A program made the translations under genes and the position numbers. This document shows positions 17,489 to 26,278 of a DNA stretch of 64,000 nucleotides, piece after piece. A model generated the notes under the pieces. It was not told where the DNA came from and made no database searches. It saw nothing but the letters and a program-made list of their open reading frames with translations. Location: contig NZ_CP009754.1 in assembly GCF_000772045.1 (NCBI RefSeq), positions 4,836,001 to 4,900,000 on the forward strand, given 5' to 3'. Origin of the DNA: Streptomyces sp. CCM_MD2014 (lineage in GTDB: Bacteria > Actinomycetota > Actinomycetes > Streptomycetales > Streptomycetaceae). Position 1 is the stretch's first letter, and each line of letters opens with the position of its first letter.

Positions 17489-20332
17489 GTGTCGGACCGC
17501 TTGAACCAGACGCCGGGACACCGCACGGCCGGGGCCGCCCCGGCCCCGCCCCGCCGGCAGGGACGTCAGCAACCGCCACTGGCCTTGCTGCAGGCCGCGG
17601 CGGGCAACCGGGCCGTCGCCTCGGCGATCAGGCGTGGGTCGGGTACGGCCATCCAGCGCGCGGCCGGTACGGCGCAGCTCCCCCGGGACGCGGTGGTGGC
17701 GCGGGCGACCGCGCCGGCGGCGGACGACCTGGCGATCACGCCGGTGACCGGGACCGAGCGACCGGGGGGCGGGACGCGCCAAGGGGAGGCCGCGAAGACC
17801 GAGCAGCAGGCGGCCGTGGACGAGGTGGCGGCCCAGAAGGAGGCGGTCGCGGCCGCGTCGCTGGCGCGGGCGGGCGCCGAGGCCGACGTGTGGAAGGCGT
17901 CCGGGGAAGCGGTCGAGGCGCACAAGAAGGCGGCGGCCGCCCGGGGCAGGGCGGAGAAGCTGGAAGGCGCCACCGGGGCCGCGGAGCGGAACCGGAGGAG
18001 CTCACTCGAGGCCGAGGAGAAGTACACCGAGGCGGCCGGGACGGCGATGGAGAAGCAGCAGACCGCCGAGGAGAGGGCGGGCGAACTCCAGCACACCGAG
18101 CATGGGGAACGCGCGGCGGCGAAGGCGGCCCGTGCCGAGGAGCGGAAGTACACGGAGGAGGCCGAGGAGGCCGAGGAGAGGCGGAAGGACGCCGTGGACA
18201 GGGCGGCGGACTTCACGAAGCAGGCCGACGAGGCCAGGCGGAGGCAGGAGGCCGCCGAGGCCAGGGTGGCGCAGCTCAGGAAGCAGGCCGAGGAGGCCAG
18301 GGAGCAGCAGGAGGCCGCCGAGGCCGCGGCACGGGCGAAGGCGGAGGCCGAGGACGAGATCGCGCGGAGCGTGAAGAAGTGGGCCGAGGCGGCGGCCAAG
18401 GCGCTGGAGCAGGCGGGGGAGGCCGAAGAGGAGGCACGTCGGCAGGCGGGGGAGATCAGGACCGCCGACGACGCGCGGAAGAAGGCCGCCGAGGAGGCGA
18501 ACGCGTGCGTCGAGGACCGGGACAGGGCGCAGGAGCAGGCGAAGGCGGCCGGGGACCTGGCAGCACGGCGCGAGAAGAACGCCGACGTCGCGGCGCGGGA
18601 GCGCGGCAAGGCCGAGCGTGAGGCGGCACGGCACAAGAAGGCCGCGGACACGGCGCTGAGACAGGCCGACCGGGCCCAGGCCGACGCGGACAGGCAGGCG
18701 CACATCGCGGCGGAGCGGCGTCAGCAGGCGGAGGCGGCCCGCGCCGAGGAGCGGGCGCACGCGCGGGACGCGGCCGAAGCACGGAACAGGGCGGCGGCCG
18801 CGGGGCAGCGGCAGTTGGACCGGAGGGCGGACCAGACCACGGCGACGACGGCGTTGAGCGCGGCGAAAGAGGCCCGGGAGGCCGAGAAGGCGAAGGAGGC
18901 CGCGGCGGAGGCCGCGAAGAAGAACGAGGCGGAAGCGGCGGAGCGGACGGGCGAGGCGGAGCCGGCGGGTACGGGCAAGGCCGACGGGTCCCTGCGCAAG
19001 CGTGCCACGGGCGCGGTCAAGAAGGCCTCCGCCAAGGTCAAGTCGTGGGTCGACGTGCCCGACCTGGCGGCCCTCCGGCTCAGTGCGCCGTACAGCGGAA
19101 CGCAGCGGTCGGAGGCGACGAAACTCGGGGACACCGGGAGGGTGCACGGCACCGCGGTCCAGCAGCTCGTCGAGAACCCGATCAACGTGACCAGCGACGC
19201 CACCGGGACCTTCAACGACCTGGCGGCGCTCAAGGACTCCTTCGGCAAGCGCCATGAATCGGGTCCGGCTTCCCACGGGCACCGGAAGAACGTGAACACC
19301 AAGCCCCTCGCCGCGACGACGAACGCCCTGATGACCACCAACGACGTCGTGAAGATCACCGACAACGCCATGAGGATCACCGAGAACGTGGCCGGAGTCG
19401 CCGAGCTCGGCGCCGCCGGCGGTGGCCTCAACATCGCGTTCTCCTCCTTGACCGCCGGCCGCGACCTCAAGGTCCTCAAGGACACCCATGCGCAGCGCAA
19501 GGAACTGAAGGACCACTTCAAGGGCGAGGTCGCGAAGCGCGACCGCAGACTCCGGGAGGTCCTGGAGGACCTGGGGGCGGCCAACACCAAGCTGGCCCAG
19601 GAATCGATCAGGCTGGCGGCCGCCGAGCCCGGCGAGGAAGCGGCGGCCCTGCGGGCCGTCGAGGACGAGCGCACCCTCATCGACGGCCTGCGGCAGGAGC
19701 TGACGGGGCACCTGGCCAGTGGACGGGACTACGCCGTGAAGAAGAAGGGGAGAAAACTCAGGCACCGTGCCACCAACCTCACCGGCAACGTCGCGCGCAC
19801 TACCGCGGGCGCCGTGGCGATCGCGGCCGCGGCGGGAGCGGTCTCCGGCGGGATCGGAGCCGGTGTGGTGGGCGGCACGACGGCACTGGCCCTGGGCGGA
19901 TTCGCGGCCGAGAAGGGCGTGCGGAAGGGCAACAAGCGCTACAACTCGGTCCGGGACTACCAGAAGCACGCCCGGACAACCCCGGCTCAGGAAGGAACAC
20001 CGGCGCCCGAGGCGCCCAGGCTGGACAAGGACGGCCGGGGCAGGAGGAGCGACGCGCTGAAGGAGGCGGTCATGGTGACGCACTCCATCAAGCAGGGAAA
20101 GCGGCAGCTCAACGCGCAGGAGATCTACGCGCAGGCCGCCGGGCCGGCCGTCCCCGCGAGCGAGAACGTCCCCGAGGACATCCGGCGCGACGCCCGCGCG
20201 TTCCTCAAGTCCCTCAAGTGCGGCCCGGACCAGCACAACCAGTCGGAGAAGGAATGGGAGGCGTCGCTCAACGACCCCGAGCAGCAGACGGAGTGGGAAG
20301 AGGCGATAGCCAAGGCGCTCTCCTCGCTCTGA
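17489..20332 (+). CDS. Candidate CIS effector / tape-measure-like coiled-coil protein
   Basis: 947 residues from GTG 17489 (GAAGGGG upstream). Residues 33-43 read LLQAAAGNRAV, followed by TAIQRAAG at 53-60; both resemble the N-terminal motifs of DUF4157-type eCIS cargo. Residues about 80-490 are a continuous, very Ala/Glu/Lys/Arg-rich coiled coil. A folded middle part follows (from about 520). Residues about 765-812 form a Gly/Ala-rich hydrophobic stretch that could cross a membrane as a hairpin. The tail is charged and ends EWEEAIAKALSSL. Length, coiled coil and glycine-rich hydrophobic hairpin recall phage tape-measure proteins. As I recall, a tape-measure-related CIS effector has been described in S. 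coelicolor; orthology is likely but not tested here. It is the first gene divergent from the sheath. Confidence 0.75.
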   Translation: MSDRLNQTPGHRTAGAAPAPPRRQGRQQPPLALLQAAAGNRAVASAIRRGSGTAIQRAAGTAQLPRDAVVARATAPAADDLAITPVTGTERPGGGTRQGEAAKTEQQAAVDEVAAQKEAVAAASLARAGAEADVWKASGEAVEAHKKAAAARGRAEKLEGATGAAERNRRSSLEAEEKYTEAAGTAMEKQQTAEERAGELQHTEHGERAAAKAARAEERKYTEEAEEAEERRKDAVDRAADFTKQADEARRRQEAAEARVAQLRKQAEEAREQQEAAEAAARAKAEAEDEIARSVKKWAEAAAKALEQAGEAEEEARRQAGEIRTADDARKKAAEEANACVEDRDRAQEQAKAAGDLAARREKNADVAARERGKAEREAARHKKAADTALRQADRAQADADRQAHIAAERRQQAEAARAEERAHARDAAEARNRAAAAGQRQLDRRADQTTATTALSAAKEAREAEKAKEAAAEAAKKNEAEAAERTGEAEPAGTGKADGSLRKRATGAVKKASAKVKSWVDVPDLAALRLSAPYSGTQRSEATKLGDTGRVHGTAVQQLVENPINVTSDATGTFNDLAALKDSFGKRHESGPASHGHRKNVNTKPLAATTNALMTTNDVVKITDNAMRITENVAGVAELGAAGGGLNIAFSSLTAGRDLKVLKDTHAQRKELKDHFKGEVAKRDRRLREVLEDLGAANTKLAQESIRLAAAEPGEEAAALRAVEDERTLIDGLRQELTGHLASGRDYAVKKKGRKLRHRATNLTGNVARTTAGAVAIAAAAGAVSGGIGAGVVGGTTALALGGFAAEKGVRKGNKRYNSVRDYQKHARTTPAQEGTPAPEAPRLDKDGRGRRSDALKEAVMVTHSIKQGKRQLNAQEIYAQAAGPAVPASENVPEDIRRDARAFLKSLKCGPDQHNQSEKEWEASLNDPEQQTEWEEAIAKALSSL

Positions 20333-20459
20333 GCACCCTGCGCCGTGGCCGGGGGCGGCGGCGGGGCGCTGCCCCCGACGTTGCCCTCGGGTACCTGCCG
20401 GGGGCGGGCGCCCTCCGGTAGGGCTGGTGGCCACAGGTCCGGTGTCGAAGGGAGCCATG

Positions 20460-21128
20460 GTGCGCGCGCACGAGGAAGCCACCGAGCAGAAGGCCGTGCG
20501 GGGTGGTCGGGCTCCGCACCGGGCCGTGGCCGCGCCCACCACAGCGGTGAGCGGTGCACCGATGACCCCCGCGACGGTCATGGCGCTCCAGCGCTCCGTC
20601 GGCAACCACGCCGTCCAGCGGCTCATCGGCCGGGACGAGCACCAGCACGGTGCCGGCTGCGGGCACGACGGTTTCGACGACAAGAGCCCGCAGGGGCAGG
20701 TCCAGCTGCTCAACGAGGCCATGGCCACGCCGAGCAGCCCGCTCGGCGGGTCCCTGCGCTCCGAGGCGGAGTCGTTCTACCAGACCGACCTCTCTCCCAC
20801 CCGCGTCCACGACAACCCGGTGGCCCAGCGCGCCACCGCGGCACTGGGCGCGCAGGCGATGACGGTCGGCACCCATGTCTTCCTCGGTCCGCAGGCGGCC
20901 GGCCGCAAGGACGTCATCGGCCATGAGCTGGGCCACGTCAAGGAGAACCTGTCGGGCGTCCGGGAGACGGGCAACGACAACGGTGCCGGACTCGCCGTGA
21001 CCGACCCGGGCCAGGGCTCCGAACGGGCCGCGGAGGCCGACGGCGCCGCCTTCGGCGCGGGCGCGAAGATCGCCCCGTCCGTCGCCGCCCGGGGAGCGGT
21101 CACGGACCACGCGGACGACACGGAGTAG
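20460..21128 (+). CDS. DUF4157-type HExxH protein, candidate CIS cargo
   Basis: 222 residues from GTG 20460, chosen because AAGGGAG lies 5-6 bases upstream; in-frame GTG 20427 and ATG 20457 are alternatives. Residues 43-55 are LQRSVGNHAVQRL, the leader typical of eCIS-associated DUF4157 proteins. A Cys/His-rich stretch (HQHGAGCGHD) follows. The DUF4157 core has the metal-binding HELGH at 155-159 and a downstream SERAAEADGAAF that matches the usual third-ligand region. The family is a compact metalloprotease-like domain; proteolytic activity is unproven for most members. There is no C-terminal toxin domain, so it may be the effector itself, a processing factor or a cargo adaptor. It lies between the coiled-coil protein and the membrane lectins. 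Confidence 0.75.
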   Translation: MRAHEEATEQKAVRGGRAPHRAVAAPTTAVSGAPMTPATVMALQRSVGNHAVQRLIGRDEHQHGAGCGHDGFDDKSPQGQVQLLNEAMATPSSPLGGSLRSEAESFYQTDLSPTRVHDNPVAQRATAALGAQAMTVGTHVFLGPQAAGRKDVIGHELGHVKENLSGVRETGNDNGAGLAVTDPGQGSERAAEADGAAFGAGAKIAPSVAARGAVTDHADDTE

Positions 21129-21143
21129 AACGGTACGGATCCG

Positions 21144-22580
21144 ATGAGCCTGTGGACTTCCCTGGAGCCCGCGTCCGCCACCGTCGATCCCGGCAGCAGT
21201 ACGCGCGTACGGCTGCGGGTGCGCAACACCGGTGACGTGGTGGACGAGTACCGGTTCGAACCCGTCGGGGACGTGGCCCCCTGGACGACGGTCGAGCCGC
21301 CGACGCTTCGCCTGTATCCGGGCACGACCGGCACGGTGGAGCTGACGTTCGCTCCGCCGCGTACGCCGGACGCGGCGGCGGGGCCGAACCCGTACGCGGT
21401 GCGGATCACGCCGACGGAGCATCCGGATGCGGTGACGGTGCCGGAGGGGAACCTCACGATCACGGCGTTCACCGAGGTGCGGGCCGAACTGGTACCGCCG
21501 ACGGTGAAGGGGCGGTTCCGGGGGCGGCCGCGGCTGGCGGTGGACAACCTCGGCAACACGAAGGTGACCGCCTCGGTCGCGGGCAGCGACACCGGCGACC
21601 ACCTCTCGTACGAGATCCGGCCGTCGAACGTGCAGATCGAGCCGGGCCGTGCGGCGTTCGTGGAGACGACGCTGAAGCCGAAGCAGATCATCTGGTTCGG
21701 GTCGAAGGAGGAACGGCCGTACAAGCTGGCGGTACGCCGCTCCGGCGTCGATCCCACCGACGTCGAGGGCACCTACGTCCAGCGCGGCTTCCTGCCCCGC
21801 TGGCTGGCCACCTTCCTCGGCATCTTCACGGCCCTCGCGCTGGCGTTCGTGATGATCTGGATCGCGTACAAGCCGCAGGTCCGCACCAGCGCCACCGAGC
21901 AGACCCAGCAGGCGGGCGCCGCGCTGGCCCCCAGTCCCAGTGCCAGCCCCCAGACCCTGCCCAGCACCGCCGAGTCCGCGCCCGCGAAGGAGCCCGAGCA
22001 GCCGGCCGCCGGGGAAACCGAGAAGGACGGCGGGGGTGCCGACGGCTCGGGAGACGGCGGCGGAGAGGACGAGAAGCCCGCCAAGCCGGCCGTGAAGCCG
22101 GTGGTTCCCGCCCGGAACGTCATGCTGCGCAACGCAACCACCCACATGTGCGCCGACATCCCCGGCCGGGGCAAGGGCGAGATCAACGGGGTCGTCCAGC
22201 AGGCCAACTGCCACGAAGAGGGCGACAACGAGTACTGGCACCTCGAAGTGAAGTACCCCAAGGGTGGCCCCGGCGGCGTGCCGCTCTTCCAGATCCGCAA
22301 CGCCACGGACCAGTTCTGCATGGACCTGGGGGAGTACGGCGCACGCCCCGTGGGGACGGGGGTCGCCGAGTTCCACTGCGACGGCACGAAGGCCGACAAC
22401 CAGCTCTGGTGGGTCGACAAGCAGGAGAGCGGGGACTACTGGATCCGCAACTTCGCCAGCAACAACAAGTGCCTGAACGTGAAGGGCCAGAACGCCGGCA
22501 CCGAGACTCCGCTCAACATCGCCGACTGCACCAACACGGACGACCAGGAGTGGAAGATCATTCACCCGAACAAGGAGTGA
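21144..22580 (+). CDS. Membrane-anchored ricin-type lectin with N-terminal Ig-like region, copy A
   Basis: 478 residues, with no signal peptide. The N-terminal about 220 residues look like beta-sandwich/NEW3-like modules (RVRLRVRNTGDVVDEYRF, GTVELTFAPPRTPDAAAG). One transmembrane helix lies at about 228-250 (LATFLGIFTALALAFVMIW). A Ser/Pro/Glu/Gly linker and a C-terminal ricin B-type lectin follow (MLRNATTHMCADIPGRGKG to DDQEWKIIHP, with paired Cys and QxW-like repeats). The inferred topology puts the Ig-like part in the cytoplasm, where Streptomyces CIS particles reside, and the lectin outside the membrane. The start codon follows the DUF4157 gene by 15 bases, suggesting one operon. Older databases call relatives 'hydrolytic protein', but I see no catalytic motif. 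Confidence 0.78.
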   Translation: MSLWTSLEPASATVDPGSSTRVRLRVRNTGDVVDEYRFEPVGDVAPWTTVEPPTLRLYPGTTGTVELTFAPPRTPDAAAGPNPYAVRITPTEHPDAVTVPEGNLTITAFTEVRAELVPPTVKGRFRGRPRLAVDNLGNTKVTASVAGSDTGDHLSYEIRPSNVQIEPGRAAFVETTLKPKQIIWFGSKEERPYKLAVRRSGVDPTDVEGTYVQRGFLPRWLATFLGIFTALALAFVMIWIAYKPQVRTSATEQTQQAGAALAPSPSASPQTLPSTAESAPAKEPEQPAAGETEKDGGGADGSGDGGGEDEKPAKPAVKPVVPARNVMLRNATTHMCADIPGRGKGEINGVVQQANCHEEGDNEYWHLEVKYPKGGPGGVPLFQIRNATDQFCMDLGEYGARPVGTGVAEFHCDGTKADNQLWWVDKQESGDYWIRNFASNNKCLNVKGQNAGTETPLNIADCTNTDDQEWKIIHPNKE

Positions 22581-22679
22581 CCCCGTAGCCCGGGCAGCCG
22601 CCCGACCAGGCACCTTGGGGCAGCCGGTACTGCCCCGAGTGCCGGTGCTCCGCCGGGAGTTGAGCCGTAGCCTCGCCGC

Positions 22680-24137
22680 GTGAGCCTGTGGACTTCCCTG
22701 GAGCCCGCGTCCGCGACTGTGGACCCCGGCAGCAGTACGCGTGTGCGCCTGAGGGTGCGTAATACCGGTGACGTGGTGGACGAGTACCGGTTCGAGCCGG
22801 TGGGGGACGTGGCCCCGTGGACGACGGTCGAGCCGCCGACGCTTCGCCTGTATCCGGGGACGACCGGCACGGTGGAGCTGACGTTCGCTCCGCCGCGTAC
22901 GCCGGACGCGGCGGCGGGGCCGAACCCGTACGCGGTGCGGATCACGCCGACGGAGCATCCGGATGCGGTGACGGTGCCGGAGGGGAACCTCACGATCACG
23001 GCGTTCACCGAGGTGCGGGCGGAGTTGGTGCCGCCGACGGTGAAGGGGCGGTTCCGGGGGCGGCCGCGGCTGGCGGTGGACAACCTCGGCAACACGAAGG
23101 TGACGGCGTCGGTCGCGGGCAGCGACACCGGTGATCATCTGTCGTACGAGGTGCGGCCGGGGAACGTGCAGATCGAGCCGGGCCGTGCGGCGTTCGTGGA
23201 GACGACGCTGAAGCCGAAGCAGATCATCTGGTTCGGGTCGAAGGAGGAGCGGCCGTACAAGCTGGCGGTACGCCGCTCCGGCGTCGATCCGACGGAGGTC
23301 GAGGGCACGTACGTGCAGCGCGGGTTCCTGCCCCGCTGGCTGGCGACGTTCCTCGGTGTCTTCGTGGCGCTCGCGCTGGCGTTCGTGATGATCTGGATCG
23401 CGTACAAGCCGCAGGTCCGCACCAGCGCCACCGAGCAGACGCAGCAGGCGGGGGCCGCGCTGGCCCCCAGTCCCAGTGCCAGCCCCCAGACCCTGCCCAG
23501 CACCGCCGAGTCCGCGCCCGCCGAGCAGCCGAAGTTGCAGGAACCGGCCGGGCAGGAGACGAAGGACGACGGCGGCGGCGCCGAGAAGGACGACGAGGGC
23601 AAGGGCGGCGGGGAGAGCAAGAAGCCCGACAAGCCGACCGTGACGCCGGTGGTCCCCGCCCGGAACATCCTGCTGCGGAACACCACCAGCCACATGTGCG
23701 CCGAACTCCCCGGCCGGGAGAAGGGCGAGCTCGACGGACCCGTCCAGCAGGCCGTCTGCGACGACACCGACGGGGACAACCAGATCTGGAACCTCGAGGT
23801 GAGGTTCAAGAAGGCCGGCCCCGGCGGGGCGGACCTCTTCCAGATCCGGAACATCAAGGACAAGTACTGCATGGACCTGCCCGACCACGGCTCCGCCGCA
23901 GTGGGGACGCCCGTCACCGAGTTCCACTGCGACAACGAGGTCCCGACCGACAACCAGGTCTGGTGGATCGACAAGCAGGAGAGCGGGGCCTACTGGATCC
24001 GCAACTTCGCCAGCAACCAGAAGTGCCTCGGCGTCGAGGGCGCGAACGGCGGTGCCCTCTTCTCCAAGATGGTGCTCGACAACTGCAGCAACGTCGACGA
24101 CCAGGAGTGGGAGATCATCCACCCGAAGAGGGGCTGA
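22680..24137 (+). CDS. Membrane-anchored ricin-type lectin, tandem copy B
   Basis: 485 residues from GTG 22680, a tandem duplicate of the preceding gene. The N-terminal region plus membrane helix (about residues 1-285) is nearly identical to copy A, with only a few substitutions (for example EVRPGNV for EIRPSNV, and GVFVALA for GIFTALA). The extracellular linker and ricin lectin have diverged strongly in sequence while keeping the Cys and tryptophan pattern. The DNA of the conserved half includes long identical tracts, even at silent sites. It probably partners the same cytoplasmic component while recognising a different extracellular glycan, or forms a heteromer with copy A. The 99-base spacer contains no clear promoter. 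Confidence 0.78.
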   Translation: MSLWTSLEPASATVDPGSSTRVRLRVRNTGDVVDEYRFEPVGDVAPWTTVEPPTLRLYPGTTGTVELTFAPPRTPDAAAGPNPYAVRITPTEHPDAVTVPEGNLTITAFTEVRAELVPPTVKGRFRGRPRLAVDNLGNTKVTASVAGSDTGDHLSYEVRPGNVQIEPGRAAFVETTLKPKQIIWFGSKEERPYKLAVRRSGVDPTEVEGTYVQRGFLPRWLATFLGVFVALALAFVMIWIAYKPQVRTSATEQTQQAGAALAPSPSASPQTLPSTAESAPAEQPKLQEPAGQETKDDGGGAEKDDEGKGGGESKKPDKPTVTPVVPARNILLRNTTSHMCAELPGREKGELDGPVQQAVCDDTDGDNQIWNLEVRFKKAGPGGADLFQIRNIKDKYCMDLPDHGSAAVGTPVTEFHCDNEVPTDNQVWWIDKQESGAYWIRNFASNQKCLGVEGANGGALFSKMVLDNCSNVDDQEWEIIHPKRG

Positions 24138-24160
24138 GGGTCAGGCGGTCCCGGCGGCGG

Positions 24161-26278
24161 TCACCAGCCGCCTTCTCCCGGGACCAGCCGGCCGGCCTTG
24201 CGGTACTCGCGGCGGGCGCCCTCCAGGAGGTCGTCCGCCGTCACCGTGTCGTCGCGTCCGGCGGCGAGGTAGGCGGCGGTGACCACGGCGCTGCGGATCG
24301 AACCGCCGGCCAGCTCGAACTCCCGGGCCAGCGGCTCCGCGTCGATGCCGTCGGAGCAGGGGACCCGGGACAGGCCGTGCCGCCAGAGCGCCAGGCGCTG
24401 CTCGGCGTCGGGGAAGGGGAAGTCGACCACCAGGTCCAGGCGCCGGGTGAACGCCTCGTCGATGTTGGCCCGCAGGTTGGTGGTGAGCAGGGCGATGCCG
24501 TCGAAGGACTCCAGGCGCTGGAGCAGGTAGGCGCTCTCCATGTTGGCGTACTTGTCGTGCGCGTCCTTGACCTCGGAGCGCTTGCCGAAGACGGCGTCCG
24601 CCTCGTCGAAGAGCAGTACGGCGTCGGTGCGGTCGGCCTCCGTGAAGATCCGCTCCAGGTTCTTCTCGGTCTCGCCGACGTACTTGTCCACGACCGACGA
24701 CAGCTGGACCACGTACAGGTCGAGGCCCAGGTCGGCGGCGACCACCTCCGCGGACAGGGTCTTGCCGGTGCCGGACTCGCCCGCGAAGAGGCCGAGGACG
24801 CCCCGGCCGCGTCCGCCGCCCGCGCTGAGCCGCCAGTCGCCGAGCACGCGGTCGCGATGGCGGGCGCGCAGGGCGAGCTCGCGCAACTGGACCAGGGGCT
24901 TGTCGGGGAGGACGAGGTCCCGCCAGTCCACGGCCGGCCGGATGCGCCGGGCGTGGCTCTCCAGGCCGGAGGCCGACTGCCGGCGGGCGGCGAGCCGGAC
25001 GTGGTCGGCGGTGACCGGGGTGCCGTCGAAGGCGGCGAGGGCGCGGGCGGTGTGCGCGGCCCGCTGGATGCGGTCTCCGCCGAGCCGGTACGGGGCGACG
25101 GCCGTGGCCAGGTCGAACCCGTCGGCGTCGGTTCCCAGCGCGGCCCGCCAGGCGGCGGCGCCCCCGGCCCGGCGGCCCGGTGCGTCAAGCACCAGCGGGT
25201 CGGTCGGCGACCAGTGCGGGTCGTACGGGCGGGGGTCCGTCAGCAGGACGGTCACGTCCCTGGCCGCGGTCAGCGCGCGCACCAGCGGGCCCGGCTTCTC
25301 GGGCAGACCCGCCACCACGACCGCCCGGTCGCCGAGGCGGGCCTCGCGCAGCAGCTCGGGGACGTGGTCGGCGGGCTCGGTGCAGCGCAGCGCGTCGACA
25401 CCCGCGGCGTCCAGGGCGAAGGCGAGCGCGGCCAGGCCGTCGCCCTCACGCGGTTCCCGCAGGTAGGCGGTGAGCGGGCCCTCGTGCAGTCGGGCGGCCA
25501 GCCGGCGGACGAACGCGTCCGCGTCGGTGCCCGCGGCGGGCAGCGGGTCCGGCATCGGGAGCAGCAGGCCGAGGAGCCCGGCGTCCGGGGTGTCGTCGCC
25601 GAGCAGATGGCCGATCAGCCGGTCAGGGGCCCGCAGCGAGCGGGTGAGGAAGGGGCGCTCGGGCTCCTCCACCTCCAGCATCCCGAGGGCGCGCAGCGGC
25701 GCGGACGGGTGGAACCGGGCACGGGCCGCCGCCGCGTGCTCGGGCACCCCGCACAGGTCGAGGGCGAGGCCCACGGTGGCGCGTCGGCGGCTGACGTCGT
25801 TGTTGAGATAGCCGTAGAGCGGCTCGAAGGTGCGGTCGACGTCCGGGGCCAGGGCGACGAGCAGGACGGCGGTGTCCAGCTCGGTCAGCCGTGCCCGCCC
25901 GGCCAGCCGCGCCAGCCGGTCACCGGGGCCGGCCGGGGAGCCGGCGCGGCCCGGAGTGTCGTCGAGGCGGGCCGGAGAGCCGGCGTGGGCCGGGGGCTCC
26001 GCGGTCTCGGACGCACCGGTGCCGGACGGCCAGGTGCGCAGCAGGTGGTGGACGGCCTCGTCGGGCAGGTACAGGCCGCGCAGCGGGTCGTCGGCCGTGG
26101 GGTCGTCGGCGGTGCGGTGCTCGACCAGCGAGGTCACCCGTTCCCGCAGGACGCCGAGCCGGACGAGCAGCGCCCGCGCGGGGTCGCCGGACGGGCCGGC
26201 GGCCGGTGGGCGGTCGGTGCCGGGAGTGTGCACCGTCGGTGGCGGGGGCACGGGCGTCGCTGATGTCACTGGTGTCAC
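24161..26278 (-). CDS. cis15: CIS AAA+ ATPase (Afp15-like)
   Basis: 705 residues from GTG 26278, which overlaps the upstream stop (GTGA). The N-terminal 400 residues are an alpha-helical, family-specific region preceded by a Pro/Thr-rich start. The C-terminal AAA+ module has Walker A GESGTGKT, Walker B VLLFDEADAVFGKR, a pore-like VVDKYVGETEKN segment, sensor-1 LLTTN and an arginine-finger stretch EAFTRRLD. Afp15-like ATPases are conserved in nearly all eCIS loci and are needed for assembly, probably remodelling or loading rather than powering contraction. It is convergent with the lectin genes and forms a two-gene unit with the terminator protein. Confidence 0.92.
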   Translation of the reverse strand: MTPVTSATPVPPPPTVHTPGTDRPPAAGPSGDPARALLVRLGVLRERVTSLVEHRTADDPTADDPLRGLYLPDEAVHHLLRTWPSGTGASETAEPPAHAGSPARLDDTPGRAGSPAGPGDRLARLAGRARLTELDTAVLLVALAPDVDRTFEPLYGYLNNDVSRRRATVGLALDLCGVPEHAAAARARFHPSAPLRALGMLEVEEPERPFLTRSLRAPDRLIGHLLGDDTPDAGLLGLLLPMPDPLPAAGTDADAFVRRLAARLHEGPLTAYLREPREGDGLAALAFALDAAGVDALRCTEPADHVPELLREARLGDRAVVVAGLPEKPGPLVRALTAARDVTVLLTDPRPYDPHWSPTDPLVLDAPGRRAGGAAAWRAALGTDADGFDLATAVAPYRLGGDRIQRAAHTARALAAFDGTPVTADHVRLAARRQSASGLESHARRIRPAVDWRDLVLPDKPLVQLRELALRARHRDRVLGDWRLSAGGGRGRGVLGLFAGESGTGKTLSAEVVAADLGLDLYVVQLSSVVDKYVGETEKNLERIFTEADRTDAVLLFDEADAVFGKRSEVKDAHDKYANMESAYLLQRLESFDGIALLTTNLRANIDEAFTRRLDLVVDFPFPDAEQRLALWRHGLSRVPCSDGIDAEPLAREFELAGGSIRSAVVTAAYLAAGRDDTVTADDLLEGARREYRKAGRLVPGEGGW

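Noticed and set aside
20427..20459. Upstream GTG/ATG starts of the DUF4157 gene
   Set aside because: The GTG at 20427 lacks a well-placed ribosome binding site and ATG 20457 is too close to the AAGGGAG; GTG 20460 has correct spacing.
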